Position numbers and translations under genes: made by a program. Below, one piece after another: positions 35,682-43,829 of a stretch of 64,000 nucleotides of DNA. A model generated the notes under the pieces. It saw nothing but the letters and a program-made list of their open reading frames with translations. It did not search any database and was not told where the DNA came from. This DNA is from Mycobacterium deserti (GTDB lineage: Bacteria > Actinomycetota > Actinomycetes > Mycobacteriales > Mycobacteriaceae). Location: NCBI RefSeq assembly GCF_025345615.1, contig NZ_JAODWD010000006.1, positions 186,001 to 250,000 of the forward strand, in the 5' to 3' direction. Every line of letters starts with the position of its first letter. The stretch's first letter is position 1.

Positions 35682-36458
35682 TCAAATGGCTTGCTGGGTA
35701 GGCAGAATGGTGATCTCGGTGAGGTTGACGTGCCGTGGCACAGAGGCGATGAACGCGACCGTCTCGGCGACGTCGGCCGGACTGAGCACGTCGATGTCAC
35801 TGATCAGGTCGGCCATCAGCTTGCTGGCATCGGGGTCGGTCACGTGGTCGGGCAGTTCGGTGTCGACCATGCCCGGTTCGACGGTCGAGACGCGGACCAT
35901 CTTGCGGCCGAGTTCGACCCGGAGCAACCGCGTCAACTGGCTCAGGTAGGCCTTCGTCCCCGAGTACACGGAGAATTTCTCGAGCACCCGCGTCGCGGCG
36001 ATCGACGACGTGGTGATGAGGTCCGCCGGTCCGCCCGCTTCGGCTGCGGCGACGAGGTGCGGGACGAATGCCCCGATCGTGTTCATCACGCCGGTGATGT
36101 TGAGGTCGATCTGGCGTTGCCAGTCGTCGACCTGGAGATCGTCGATGGCCGAGACGAGTTGCACGCCCGCGTTGGCGAACACCAGGTCCGCGCGTCCGAG
36201 TTCGGCCGACACCCGCTCGGCTGCAGCGGTGACGGCGTCGCGATCGGTGACGTCGAGCGGCACAGCGAGCGCGGTGCCACCGGCGGCGTCGATGCGCTCG
36301 ACGAGCGCGTCGAGGTTGTCCTTGCGGCGGGCCGCGACGGCTACCGTGGCGCCGAGGCCGGCGAGCCGCAAGGCAGTGGCCTCACCGATGCCGCTGGACG
36401 CCCCGGTCACCACGGCGGTGCGGCCGGCCAGCGGGTTGGAGTCGATGACTGTGGACAT
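35682..36458 (-). CDS. SDR-family oxidoreductase
   Basis: 258 residues from ATG 36458 with AAGGGAAG upstream. It has TGASSGIG, ANAG instead of NNAG, Ser in TTSSIAAT and Y-S-G-T-K. Basic residues after strand 2 (AARRKDN) favour NADP(H). It diverges from the MmyB-like regulator across 151 bp carrying an inverted repeat, the usual arrangement for this regulator family. The other SDR follows 34 bp downstream and is probably co-transcribed. Confidence 0.9.
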   Translation of the reverse strand: MSTVIDSNPLAGRTAVVTGASSGIGEATALRLAGLGATVAVAARRKDNLDALVERIDAAGGTALAVPLDVTDRDAVTAAAERVSAELGRADLVFANAGVQLVSAIDDLQVDDWQRQIDLNITGVMNTIGAFVPHLVAAAEAGGPADLITTSSIAATRVLEKFSVYSGTKAYLSQLTRLLRVELGRKMVRVSTVEPGMVDTELPDHVTDPDASKLMADLISDIDVLSPADVAETVAFIASVPRHVNLTEITILPTQQAI

Positions 36459-36484
36459 GTCGTCTTCCCTTCGTCGAGTGGATC

Positions 36485-36499
36485 GCTTGCATTCCAAGC
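36485..36499. promoter_or_regulatory. GCTTG-CATTC-CAAGC inverted repeat
   Basis: Five-base arms and a five-base spacer, 27 bp before the divergent SDR start and 111 bp before the MmyB-like regulator. It is a candidate operator for that regulator. Confidence 0.4.
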
Positions 36500-36609
36500 A
36501 ACCAGTTCCAGGCCGCCGTCGACGTGCTCAGACGTGCCCAGCTCATCGGGGGACGAAATGGGCCACCCTTGCGGATGCCGGGGCCCGCAATGCCCGTCAG
36601 ACTGGGGAC

Positions 36610-37506
36610 GTGAACGACAACCTTTCGGACCTGGCGGGGTTCCTCAGCACCCGGCGGGCCCGGCTCACCCCCGAGGACGTCGGCCTGCGCGGCGAATTCG
36701 TCCGCAGGCGGGTGCCGGGTCTGCGTCGCGAGGAACTGGCCCAACTGGCCGGGGTGAGTGTCGACTACTACACGCGCCTTGAACAGGGCCGCAGCCGCAG
36801 CGCCTCGGTCGACGTCCTGGACGCGCTGGCCACCGCGTTGCAGTTGAACGACGCCGAACGCGACCACCTGCACCGGCTCGGGCGCCCGCAGCCTGCCAAG
36901 CGCCGTAGCCGCCCTCGTCCGCAGCACGTCGACCCCGCCTCGTTGCATTTGCTCGACCGGCTCGACGCCGCCTCCTCACCGGCCTTCATCCTGGGCCGCC
37001 GGCTTGACGTCCTGGCACACAACCGGCTCGCCGGCGCGCTCATCACCGATTTCCTTCGCCTGCCTGCGCCGCAACGCAATCAGGCCCGCTTCGTGTTTCT
37101 GGACCCGCACGCGCGCGAACTCTACGAAGACTGGAAGCAGGTGGCGATCGACACGGTGGCGATGCTGCGCGACGACGCGGGCAGGCACCCCGACGATCCG
37201 AAGCTCTCGGAGCTCATCGGGGAACTGTCGATCCATTCCGAGGAGTTCCGGACCTGGTGGCCACGCCACGACGTGCAGCGCCGCACGACGGGAACCAAGG
37301 GATATCACCACCCCGTCGTCGGCGACCTCACCGTTCGGTATCAGGCGCTCAACCCGAGCGGCGATGAGGACCAGACGCTGATCGTCTACACCACCGAGCC
37401 GGGGTCGGCCTCCGACACCGCGCTCCGGCTTCTGGCGAACTGGCACGAAGGGGAGTTGGACATGGCCGATCAGACACCGGAACCACACGGAGCCTCAGAC
37501 CGATGA
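36610..37506 (+). CDS. XRE-family regulator with MmyB-like ligand domain
   Basis: 298 residues from GTG 36610. The N-terminal HTH (LRREELAQLAGVSVDYYTRL, EQGRSRSASVDVLDALATAL) is followed by a PAS-like MmyB ligand-binding domain from about 105 (LDVLAHNRLAGAL, RFVFLDPHARELYEDW, DLTVRYQALNPS). Actinobacterial members usually sit beside and divergent to a short-chain dehydrogenase they repress, exactly as here, and some bind fatty-acid-like ligands. It is coupled to the following SnoaL gene by a 4-nt ATGA overlap. Confidence 0.9.
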   Translation: MNDNLSDLAGFLSTRRARLTPEDVGLRGEFVRRRVPGLRREELAQLAGVSVDYYTRLEQGRSRSASVDVLDALATALQLNDAERDHLHRLGRPQPAKRRSRPRPQHVDPASLHLLDRLDAASSPAFILGRRLDVLAHNRLAGALITDFLRLPAPQRNQARFVFLDPHARELYEDWKQVAIDTVAMLRDDAGRHPDDPKLSELIGELSIHSEEFRTWWPRHDVQRRTTGTKGYHHPVVGDLTVRYQALNPSGDEDQTLIVYTTEPGSASDTALRLLANWHEGELDMADQTPEPHGASDR

Positions 37507-37940
37507 CACGCGACGAACTGGGGGAGCGCGCCATCGCTGTGGTGCGCCGCAACACCGAGGAAGTCCAGGGGCAAGGCGATTTCGACCTGTTCGAAGAGCT
37601 GTTCGCCGACGACTTCGTTGACCACACCCCGCAGCCGGGCACGACGCCCGACAAGGACGGCGTCCGTGTCTTGTATCGCCGACTGCGCGATGCGTTCCCC
37701 GACTTCCGACCCGAAATCCATTGGCAGGCAGTCGAAGGCGACCTCGTAACCACGTTCAAGACGTATCACGGAACGCATCGCGGCGACTTTCTCGGCATCG
37801 CACCGACCGGACGCAGCGTTCGGTTCGAGACCGTCGACGCGATGCGGGTCCGCGATGGGCGCATCGTCGAACACTGGGGCGTCGCCAACCTGTATTCCTT
37901 GATCGATCAGCTCGGCGCACGCGTCGAGGGTCCCGGCTGA
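37503..37940 (+). CDS. SnoaL-like ester cyclase/polyketide cyclase family protein
   Basis: 145 residues of the NTF2-like SnoaL fold: LFEELFADDFVDHTPQPGT, LRDAFPDFRPEIHWQAVEGD, GIAPTGRSVRFETVDAMRV, IVEHWGVANLYSLIDQ. The EHWGV C-terminal signature is typical of the small cyclase/isomerase-like proteins widespread in actinobacteria. Reaction unknown. It overlaps the regulator stop by 4 nt and faces the convergent SDR gene 1 bp away. Confidence 0.87.
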   Translation: MTRDELGERAIAVVRRNTEEVQGQGDFDLFEELFADDFVDHTPQPGTTPDKDGVRVLYRRLRDAFPDFRPEIHWQAVEGDLVTTFKTYHGTHRGDFLGIAPTGRSVRFETVDAMRVRDGRIVEHWGVANLYSLIDQLGARVEGPG

Positions 37941-37941
37941 T

Positions 37942-38799
37942 TTACGACTCGGCCGAGAAGTCCGCTCCGCGGGAAAGCGTTTCGCGCGCGCGGATCTCGG
38001 CCAGTGAGTCCTCGAGCGTCGCGACGACGGCGTCGAAGCCCTCGCTGCCGAGGACCAGCCGTCGGGGCGGCGGGTTCTGGGCCATCGCCGCAATCACCGC
38101 GCGGGCCCCGCGCCGGGGATCACCGGGCTGCTTGCCGTCCTGGGCGATCATCGCGGCGAGGACCTCCTCCAGCATGGGCCGGTACTCGGCGATTGCTTCT
38201 TCGATGGGTTCGTCGGCGAAGCCCGCGTAAGCGCGGGTGCGAAAAGCTCCGGGCTCGACCGCCATCACTCGGACCCCCATCGGGGCCACCTCCTCACGGA
38301 GTGCCTCGGTGACCGCTTCCACGGCGAACTTGGTTGCGCTGTAGTAACCGAATCCGGTGACACCCCGCAGGCCCGCGACGGAGGACATGTTGATGATCCA
38401 CCCGTCGCCCCTGGCACGCATGCCCGGTAGCGCTGCCCGGACGACCGACAGCACGGCGAAGAAGTTCAGCTCGAACATTGCGCGCACCGCGGCCTCGTTC
38501 ATCCCCTCGATCGACCCGTACCAGCCGCGGCCGGCGTTGTTGACCAGCACGTCGATGCCGCCGAAGCGCTTCTCGGCCGCCCCAACCGCCTTCTGCACCT
38601 CGCCCGCGTCGGTGACATCCAGTGGCAGGACGAGCACGCGGTCGCCGTGCGTCTGCGCCCACTCGGCCAGTTCCGCAGGTCGCCGAGCGGTGAGCACCAC
38701 CCGGTCTCCGATGTCCAATGCGGCCTCGGCGAAGGCCATCCCGAATCCGCCTGGCGTGCCGCCGGTGATGAACCAGTTCCTCGTCATTGCGGGGCTCAT
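37942..38799 (-). CDS. SDR-family oxidoreductase
   Basis: 285 residues from ATG 38799, overlapping the preceding SnoaL-like stop by 4 nt; ATG 38787 is an alternative start. The nucleotide motif is TGGTPGGFG, a departure from TGxxxGxG, then NNAG, Ser in NMSSVAGL and Y-S-A-T-K. A long C-terminal extension (VLEEVLAAMIAQDG and beyond) matches the subgroup of about 280 residues. Driven with its upstream neighbour from the MerR-type operator B. Confidence 0.9.
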   Translation of the reverse strand: MSPAMTRNWFITGGTPGGFGMAFAEAALDIGDRVVLTARRPAELAEWAQTHGDRVLVLPLDVTDAGEVQKAVGAAEKRFGGIDVLVNNAGRGWYGSIEGMNEAAVRAMFELNFFAVLSVVRAALPGMRARGDGWIINMSSVAGLRGVTGFGYYSATKFAVEAVTEALREEVAPMGVRVMAVEPGAFRTRAYAGFADEPIEEAIAEYRPMLEEVLAAMIAQDGKQPGDPRRGARAVIAAMAQNPPPRRLVLGSEGFDAVVATLEDSLAEIRARETLSRGADFSAES

Positions 38800-39164
38800 G
38801 GCTCGATCACCAGTCGGCTGATCGACGTGCCTTCCAGAAGGAAGCGGAAGTGAAGGTCGGCCACCCGGCCGGGAAAGTCACCTTCGAGATGGGCGACCAC
38901 GTCGACGTGCGCAGCGCCGATCGTGGTGGCACCGGTGAAGTCCGTGGTGAACGTGTACTGGCTTGCCGCACGGCCCAGCCAGGTCCCGATCTCCTCGCGA
39001 CCGCGGTAGGTATGGCCCTCGTCGGTCACGGCGGCATCGGCTGTGAACGTCGAGATCGCCGTCGCGACGTCGTGCTGACGATGCGCGTCGAGATACGTCG
39101 CCACCACTGCCGGCAGGTCGTCCAGCGACGTCCTGATTCCCTCGCTCCAATCAACTGTGCTCAT
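38796..39164 (-). CDS. SnoaL-like nuclear transport factor 2 family protein
   Basis: 122 residues. NTF2-like fold: VVATYLDAHRQHDVATAIST, VTDEGHTYRGREEIGTWLGR, then a beta barrel ending DLHFRFLLEG. Such proteins are isomerase or cyclase-like, or simply ligand binding. The start is 16 bp from the MerR-type operator B, the first gene of a two-gene operon with the SDR at 37942. Confidence 0.85.
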   Translation of the reverse strand: MSTVDWSEGIRTSLDDLPAVVATYLDAHRQHDVATAISTFTADAAVTDEGHTYRGREEIGTWLGRAASQYTFTTDFTGATTIGAAHVDVVAHLEGDFPGRVADLHFRFLLEGTSISRLVIEP

Positions 39165-39180
39165 GGGTCCAGGGTCTGGT

Positions 39181-39202
39181 CTCCCCTTGGGGGAGGGTCA
39201 AG
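39181..39202. promoter_or_regulatory. MerR-type operator B
   Basis: CTCCCC-TTG-GGGGAG (39181-39195) followed by GGTCAAG. Read on the minus strand it is CTTGACCCTCCCCCAAGGGGAG, a -35-like TTGACC directly abutting the dyad, as expected of a MerR promoter with a long spacer, pointing into the SnoaL-like/SDR operon. It shares the CTCCCC, GGGGAGGGTCAAG core with operator A near the merR gene. Confidence 0.7.
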
Positions 39203-39292
39203 AAGAATGCAGTGTGTCCCCGAACAAAACCCGGCCCGGGCCCGGCGCAACGCTCACTCCCGATCACGGGCCGCCTTGGCTACTGTGGGCAC

Positions 39293-39565
39293 ATGAAGCT
39301 TCGAGTGCTTCCCTACGTCTCCGTGGAGATCGACGATCGGTTGCGCCGCCGGGCGCGGTACGCCGGCGAACGCCTGCGGCTCAATGTGCGGGCTTACCTA
39401 CTCAGCGCGGTCGACGAGGTCGACGTCGCCAGCGACAAGGTGCGCGGGTTGTGCGACCGTGCGGTCAGCCGCGTCGACTCTGTCGTGGCGACCGTCAATG
39501 ACAAGATCGCGCCGGAGCACCAGCAGCCGAAGCTGCACCTGGTGGGCGACCGCGAAGCCAGCTAG
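39293..39565 (+). CDS. conserved hypothetical protein, 90 aa
   Basis: From ATG 39293. A basic N-terminal half (VSVEIDDRLRRRARYAGERL) and a helical C-terminal half (KVRGLCDRAVSRVDSVVATV) with no signal peptide or membrane segment. It could form a small helical bundle. I do not recognize a family. The last 4 nt overlap the convergent membrane-protein gene. Confidence 0.6.
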   Translation: MKLRVLPYVSVEIDDRLRRRARYAGERLRLNVRAYLLSAVDEVDVASDKVRGLCDRAVSRVDSVVATVNDKIAPEHQQPKLHLVGDREAS

Positions 39566-39906
39566 CGGGTGCGGACGCCGCCTGCCCGGCCACCCACGAA
39601 GAACGAGCCGAGCAGCACTACCAGGCCGATCACCGCGACCGGGATGGTCCACGTCCGCCGATCGCCCACCGCCGACTGACACTGCGCCGCGTAGTCGGTG
39701 TGCGGGACGAGCTCGTTGAGAATCGGCAGGTTCACCGGATTGCGGTTGTCCGCCTGCTGAGCACTGGACGTGTCCGCCGCCACCGCGTTGCCGCAGCCGA
39801 TCTTCTGGTTGTCCGGTCCGGGTATCGACACCGGCATCAACAGACCGATGACCCCGATGACCAACACGACCGCTCCCACGAGCAAGATCAACCGCCGCAG
39901 ATTCAT
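39562..39906 (-). CDS. small two-TM membrane protein with an extracytoplasmic loop
   Basis: 114 residues. A membrane segment at 5-25 (LILLVGAVVLVIGVIGLL) and another at about 87-106 (IPVAVIGLVVLLGSFFVGG) flank a 60-residue loop with two cysteines (KIGCGN, AAQCQS) likely to be disulfide-bonded outside. It ends in a basic GGVRTR tail. The fold and function are unknown; similar proteins are widespread in mycobacteria. Confidence 0.75.
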   Translation of the reverse strand: MNLRRLILLVGAVVLVIGVIGLLMPVSIPGPDNQKIGCGNAVAADTSSAQQADNRNPVNLPILNELVPHTDYAAQCQSAVGDRRTWTIPVAVIGLVVLLGSFFVGGRAGGVRTR

Positions 39907-40021
39907 GGACCGTTAATGCCCACTGCGCGGGACACCAAAACTCACCGGCGCTTTGGCTCCGCGACGCCGCGCCCCATATGTTGTCCTTAGTGCAGGCCGT
40001 GGTCCGAGAGGAGCTGATGCT

Positions 40022-40930
40022 TTGGTAGGCCAGGGTCTTGTCGTGCTGCTCGCGCTGCTCGCCGCGCTCTTCCTGGCGATCGGCATCGTGGTCCGGCAAC
40101 GCGCAACCATGAATGTTCCGCCCGAACACGGTGTGAGCACCACGATGGTGGCGACGCTTCTACGCAGCAAGCTGTGGTGGGCGGGCACCGCCGCGGCGGT
40201 ACTCGGCTTCGCGTTCCAGGCGCTCGCACTGGCCTACGGCTCATTACTTCTGGTGCAGCCGATCCTGGTCTCCGCGCTGTTGTTCGCGCTGCCGATGAGT
40301 GCACGCCTGGCGAAGAGGAAAGTCACGCGCGGCGAATGGCTTTGGGCCGTCCTGCTGACCGCGGCGCTCGCGGTGTTCGTGCTGTTGGCCAAGACCCGCC
40401 CCGGTGACTATGAGGCGTCGGTTCCCACGACGGCACTGACCGCGGTGATCTGCACCGCGGCAGTGCTGGCATGCGTGATCGTCGCCGTGCGCACCGCCGG
40501 CTGGAAGCGTGCGGTGCTGCTGGCGGTCGCGGTCGGGGTGCTGTTCGGTGTCGTCGCGATGCTCACCAAGCTGGTGATGCACCTGCTGACGCACGACGGC
40601 CTGCGCACGGTGCTGACGACACCGGTGGTGTATCTGCTCGTGGTGCTCGGCATCATCGCGGTGCTGCTGCAGCAGAGCGCCTTTCACGCCGGCTCGTTGC
40701 AGACGTCGGTGCCGACGATGTTGGTGCTCGAACCCGTCATCGCGGTGGCCCTCGGTGCGGTGGTGCTTGGGGAGCACATGACGGTCAACGGCCTGAAGGC
40801 AGTGGCCATCACCGTCGCGATCACCGCGATGGCCGCGGCGACCATCGCGTTGGGCCGCGAGGAGGGCGCGCTGGAGGAGGAACTCGAAGCCGCTATGGCG
40901 ACGCGGAACCCGACTGCTCGTCCGAGATGA
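40022..40930 (+). CDS. DMT-superfamily transporter
   Basis: 302 residues from TTG 40022, supported by GAGAGGAG upstream; the frame is open further back but without conserved features. About nine or ten membrane segments and two EamA-like halves. The second half ends with LVLEPVIAVALGAVVLGEHM, the EamA signature. The mycobacterial group resembles membrane proteins of unknown substrate. The final 38 bp overlap the convergent small membrane protein gene. Confidence 0.85.
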   Translation: MVGQGLVVLLALLAALFLAIGIVVRQRATMNVPPEHGVSTTMVATLLRSKLWWAGTAAAVLGFAFQALALAYGSLLLVQPILVSALLFALPMSARLAKRKVTRGEWLWAVLLTAALAVFVLLAKTRPGDYEASVPTTALTAVICTAAVLACVIVAVRTAGWKRAVLLAVAVGVLFGVVAMLTKLVMHLLTHDGLRTVLTTPVVYLLVVLGIIAVLLQQSAFHAGSLQTSVPTMLVLEPVIAVALGAVVLGEHMTVNGLKAVAITVAITAMAAATIALGREEGALEEELEAAMATRNPTARPR

Positions 40931-41195
40931 CCTCCTCGATGACCTCCTCCTTCACGGGCCGCAGTGCCGCCCACGCGAAGAACACGGCCGCAACGGCGAG
41001 CAGCGCGAGCCCGACCCACCAGTTCGCTTCGGTGCCGAAGTAGAGATCCACCGGGTTGTTGCTCGCGCCCTTGTCCCGTTCCCGCAGCAGAGCGGGCACG
41101 AAGCCGGCGATCGTCAGCACCACGCCGTAGATCGCCATCAGCGCACCGATGACATTGCGGATGTCGAATATTTGAGTCAGCTTGCTGCTGGGCAT
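40893..41195 (-). CDS. small membrane protein partnered with SSS symporter
   Basis: 100 residues with two membrane segments (about 16-35 and 62-80) and a loop containing NPVDLYFGTEANWW, ending in an acidic tail (EEVIEEVISDEQ). It starts 16 bp after the symporter stop, so it is probably an accessory subunit or small companion in the same transcript. The last 38 bp overlap the convergent DMT gene. Confidence 0.78.
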   Translation of the reverse strand: MPSSKLTQIFDIRNVIGALMAIYGVVLTIAGFVPALLRERDKGASNNPVDLYFGTEANWWVGLALLAVAAVFFAWAALRPVKEEVIEEVISDEQSGSASP

Positions 41196-41211
41196 CGGAT
41201 CTCCAGACGCT

Positions 41212-42891
41212 CTAGTGGAAGACGATGTTGAGGATGATGGTCATGATCAGCGCGACCGTGGCCAGTGGTACCGGCTTGTAGTACCACGATTTTCCGGCAC
41301 TCTCGGTGTCGCGGAAGACGTCCTTCGACGTCTCGGAGTACACCAGGCCGACCAGTTCCGACGCCGGCTTCGGCGTGGTCACCATGGTGACCAGCACGCT
41401 GACGATGATGTCGACGACGAATGCGGCAGAGGCCGCGACGAACGGCACACCTTGGCCAGGCAGGTCGATGACGCCCGACTCGCCCAGAATGAAAACACCT
41501 ACAGCCGAGAGCGTTCCGGCCACCAAGCCCATCCAGCCCGCGGTGGGGGTCATCCGCTTCCAGAACATGCCGAGGATGAAAGTGGCGAACAGTGGCGCAT
41601 TGAAGAAACCGAACAGCGTCTGCAGGTAGTCCATCAGGTTGGAGTAACCGGCCGCGATCAATGCCGTGAAGATCGCCATGATCGTCGCGGCGACGGTGGC
41701 GAGGCGCCCGACCAGCGTGTAGTAGTCGTCGGGCTTCTCCTTGACGATGTACTGCTGCCAGATGTCGTAGCTGAACACCGTGTTGAACGCGGAGATGTTG
41801 GCGGCCATGCCGGCCATGAACGAGGCCAGCAGACCGGCGACCGCGACGCCCAGCAGGCCGTTGGGCAGGATCTCCCTGATCATCAGCAGCATCGCGTCGT
41901 TGTACGTGATGTCGCTGTCGCCACCGGTTTTCAGGTTGATCATGTCGCCGATCGCGGCGGCGGCGATCATGCCGGGCACGATGACCACGAACGGAATGAA
42001 CATCTTCGGGAACGCCGCGATGATCGGCGAGCGCCGCGCCGAGGAGATCGAGTTCGAGGCCATCGCGCGCTGCACCTCGACGAAGTTGGTCGTCCAATAC
42101 CCGAACGACAGGACGAACCCGAGGCCGAACACGATGCCGATCACCGACCACACCGGACTCTCGAAGCCCGACAACGCATTGCCCGGCCACGTCGTGATCT
42201 GCTCGGACACGGTCGCGCTCACCTTGCCGTCGGACACGGTGTCGATCATCTTCTCCTTGAGGCCGTCCCAGCCGCCGACGCGGATCAGCCCGAAGACGGT
42301 CAGCGGCACCAGCGCCGCCAGGATGACGAAGAACTGCAGCACTTCGTTGTAGATCGCGGCAGACAACCCGCCGAGCGTGATGTAGCTGAGCACGACGATG
42401 GCGGCGATGATCAACGACACCCACCGCGGCCAGCCGACCAGAGCGTTGATCACCGTTGCCAGAAGGAACAGGTTGACGCCGGCGATCAACACCTGCGCGG
42501 TCGCGAAACTGATCGCGTTGACCAGGTGCGCACCGGTGCCGAAGCGCCTGCGCATGAATTCCGGAACGCTTCGCACCTTCGAGCCGTAATAGAACGGCAT
42601 CATCACCACGCCGAGGAACAGCATGGCCGGGACCGCGCCGATCCAGTAGTAGTGCATGGTCGACAGGCCCACCTGGGCGCCATTGGCCGCCATACCCATG
42701 ATCTCGACCGCGCCGAGGTTGGCGGAGATGAATGCCAGGCCGGTGACCCACGCCGGCAATCGGCGGCCGGACAGGAAGAAGTCCAGGCTCGACGAGATCT
42801 GACTGCGGGCGATGAAGCCGATGCCCAGCACGAAAACGAAGTAGATCGCGACGAGCACGTAGTCGAGCCAGCCGAGGTTCAGTCGCAGCAC
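41212..42891 (-). CDS. SSS-family sodium:sugar symporter
   Basis: 559 residues, about 14 membrane segments in the LeuT-like arrangement. SSS hallmarks are SGRRLPAWVTGLAFISANLG near 40-60 with GMAANGAQVG, the Na2-region ITLGGLSAAIYNEVLQFF and the GMAANISAFNTVFSYDIWQ block. The C-terminal part with LFGFFNAPLFATFILGMFWK resembles vibrio SglT and human SGLT galactose carriers. Divergent from deoR-galT-galK, so galactose (Na+-coupled) is the expected substrate, by context. The small membrane protein follows 16 bp after the stop. Confidence 0.92.
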   Translation of the reverse strand: MLRLNLGWLDYVLVAIYFVFVLGIGFIARSQISSSLDFFLSGRRLPAWVTGLAFISANLGAVEIMGMAANGAQVGLSTMHYYWIGAVPAMLFLGVVMMPFYYGSKVRSVPEFMRRRFGTGAHLVNAISFATAQVLIAGVNLFLLATVINALVGWPRWVSLIIAAIVVLSYITLGGLSAAIYNEVLQFFVILAALVPLTVFGLIRVGGWDGLKEKMIDTVSDGKVSATVSEQITTWPGNALSGFESPVWSVIGIVFGLGFVLSFGYWTTNFVEVQRAMASNSISSARRSPIIAAFPKMFIPFVVIVPGMIAAAAIGDMINLKTGGDSDITYNDAMLLMIREILPNGLLGVAVAGLLASFMAGMAANISAFNTVFSYDIWQQYIVKEKPDDYYTLVGRLATVAATIMAIFTALIAAGYSNLMDYLQTLFGFFNAPLFATFILGMFWKRMTPTAGWMGLVAGTLSAVGVFILGESGVIDLPGQGVPFVAASAAFVVDIIVSVLVTMVTTPKPASELVGLVYSETSKDVFRDTESAGKSWYYKPVPLATVALIMTIILNIVFH

Positions 42892-42928
42892 GGTTCACCA
42901 ACTTCTTGTCGGAGCCTGCACAAGTTCG

Positions 42929-43010
42929 GTCAAAATCAAGCAGAAACTAACAGCAGAAGGGGGCATATTCGGCAAGATTGTGAATATCTGTTTGATAATG
43001 TGCGATTCCT
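42929..43010. promoter_or_regulatory. A/T-rich divergent control region of the galactose genes
   Basis: The 152-bp gap between the symporter and the deoR start includes GTCAAAATCAAG (42929-42940) and CTGTTTGATAATGTGCGATT (42988-43007), which share TTTGAT/ATCAAA-like cores in opposite orientation. DeoR-family proteins often bind such repeats. TATCTG/GATAATG near 42985-42999 could be -10 elements. Operator positions are inferred. Confidence 0.45.
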
Positions 43011-43043
43011 GAACCGGACTGAGTTTGCTCGGAGGAATCGTCG

Positions 43044-43829
43044 ATGCTCGCCGCCGAACGCCGTGACGCGATTCTGCGGGCGCTGCACGCCGGCGGCGCG
43101 GTCCGGGTCGCCGACCTCGCGGCCGAGCTCGATGTGTCGGAGATGACCGTGCGCCGCGACCTGGACACGCTCGATGCGCAAAGCCTGCTACGCAAGGTGC
43201 ACGGCGGAGCGGTGGTCCGGCACAACCGCGGCGAGGAACCATGGTCGTCGGTGAAGGCCGCGCAGCAGCGCGCTGAAAAGGCCGCGATCGCAACGGTTGC
43301 GGCCGCGAGCGTCGAAGACGGCATGACGATTGCGATCAGCGCAGGGACCACCACCACCGAGCTCGCCAGGCGGTTGCGGCACCGGACGTCGATCACCGTG
43401 ATCACCAACTCCGTCAGCGTGTTCCAGGTGCTGACCGAACCCGGCGCCGACGACGCACCGCAGGTGTATCTGTCCGGCGGGGTCCGCACCCCGTCGGACG
43501 CCCTCGTCGGGCCGATCGCCGATGCCGCGATCGCGTCGTTCCGGGTCGATGCGACCTATCTCGGCGTGCACGGTCTCGATCCAGAGGCGGGCCTGACGAC
43601 TCCGAATATGGCTGAGGCGCAGACGAATCGAACGCTGATCGGGGTCTGTGACCGGCTGATCGTGCTCGCCGACCACACGAAGTTCGGCGAGGTCGGCACC
43701 AACGTCTTCGCCCGCCTGCCCCAGGTGCACACGTTGATCGTCGACAACGGTTTGGCCGTCGAGGACCGCGCCGTGATCACCGCGCAGGTCGGCACCCTGT
43801 CGATTGCTGAGGTGGTGGACACGCCATGA
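43044..43829 (+). CDS. DeoR-family regulator of the galactose genes
   Basis: 261 residues from ATG 43044 with GGAGG upstream. The N-terminal HTH (ERRDAILRALHAGGAVRVAD, LAAELDVSEMTVRRDLDTL) carries the DeoR signature, and the C-terminal sugar-phosphate sensor domain has ISAGTTTTELARRL, VYLSGG and ADHTKFGEVGTNVFA. It would release DNA on binding a phosphorylated sugar such as galactose 1-phosphate (inference). It is the first gene of deoR-galT-galK, with a 4-nt overlap to galT. Confidence 0.92.
   Translation: MLAAERRDAILRALHAGGAVRVADLAAELDVSEMTVRRDLDTLDAQSLLRKVHGGAVVRHNRGEEPWSSVKAAQQRAEKAAIATVAAASVEDGMTIAISAGTTTTELARRLRHRTSITVITNSVSVFQVLTEPGADDAPQVYLSGGVRTPSDALVGPIADAAIASFRVDATYLGVHGLDPEAGLTTPNMAEAQTNRTLIGVCDRLIVLADHTKFGEVGTNVFARLPQVHTLIVDNGLAVEDRAVITAQVGTLSIAEVVDTP

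Noticed and set aside
41182..43146. A 654-codon open frame on the plus strand opposite the sugar symporter
   Set aside because: It is antisense to a clear SSS transporter and its translation is His/Arg/Asp-rich low complexity, as expected from GC-rich antisense DNA.
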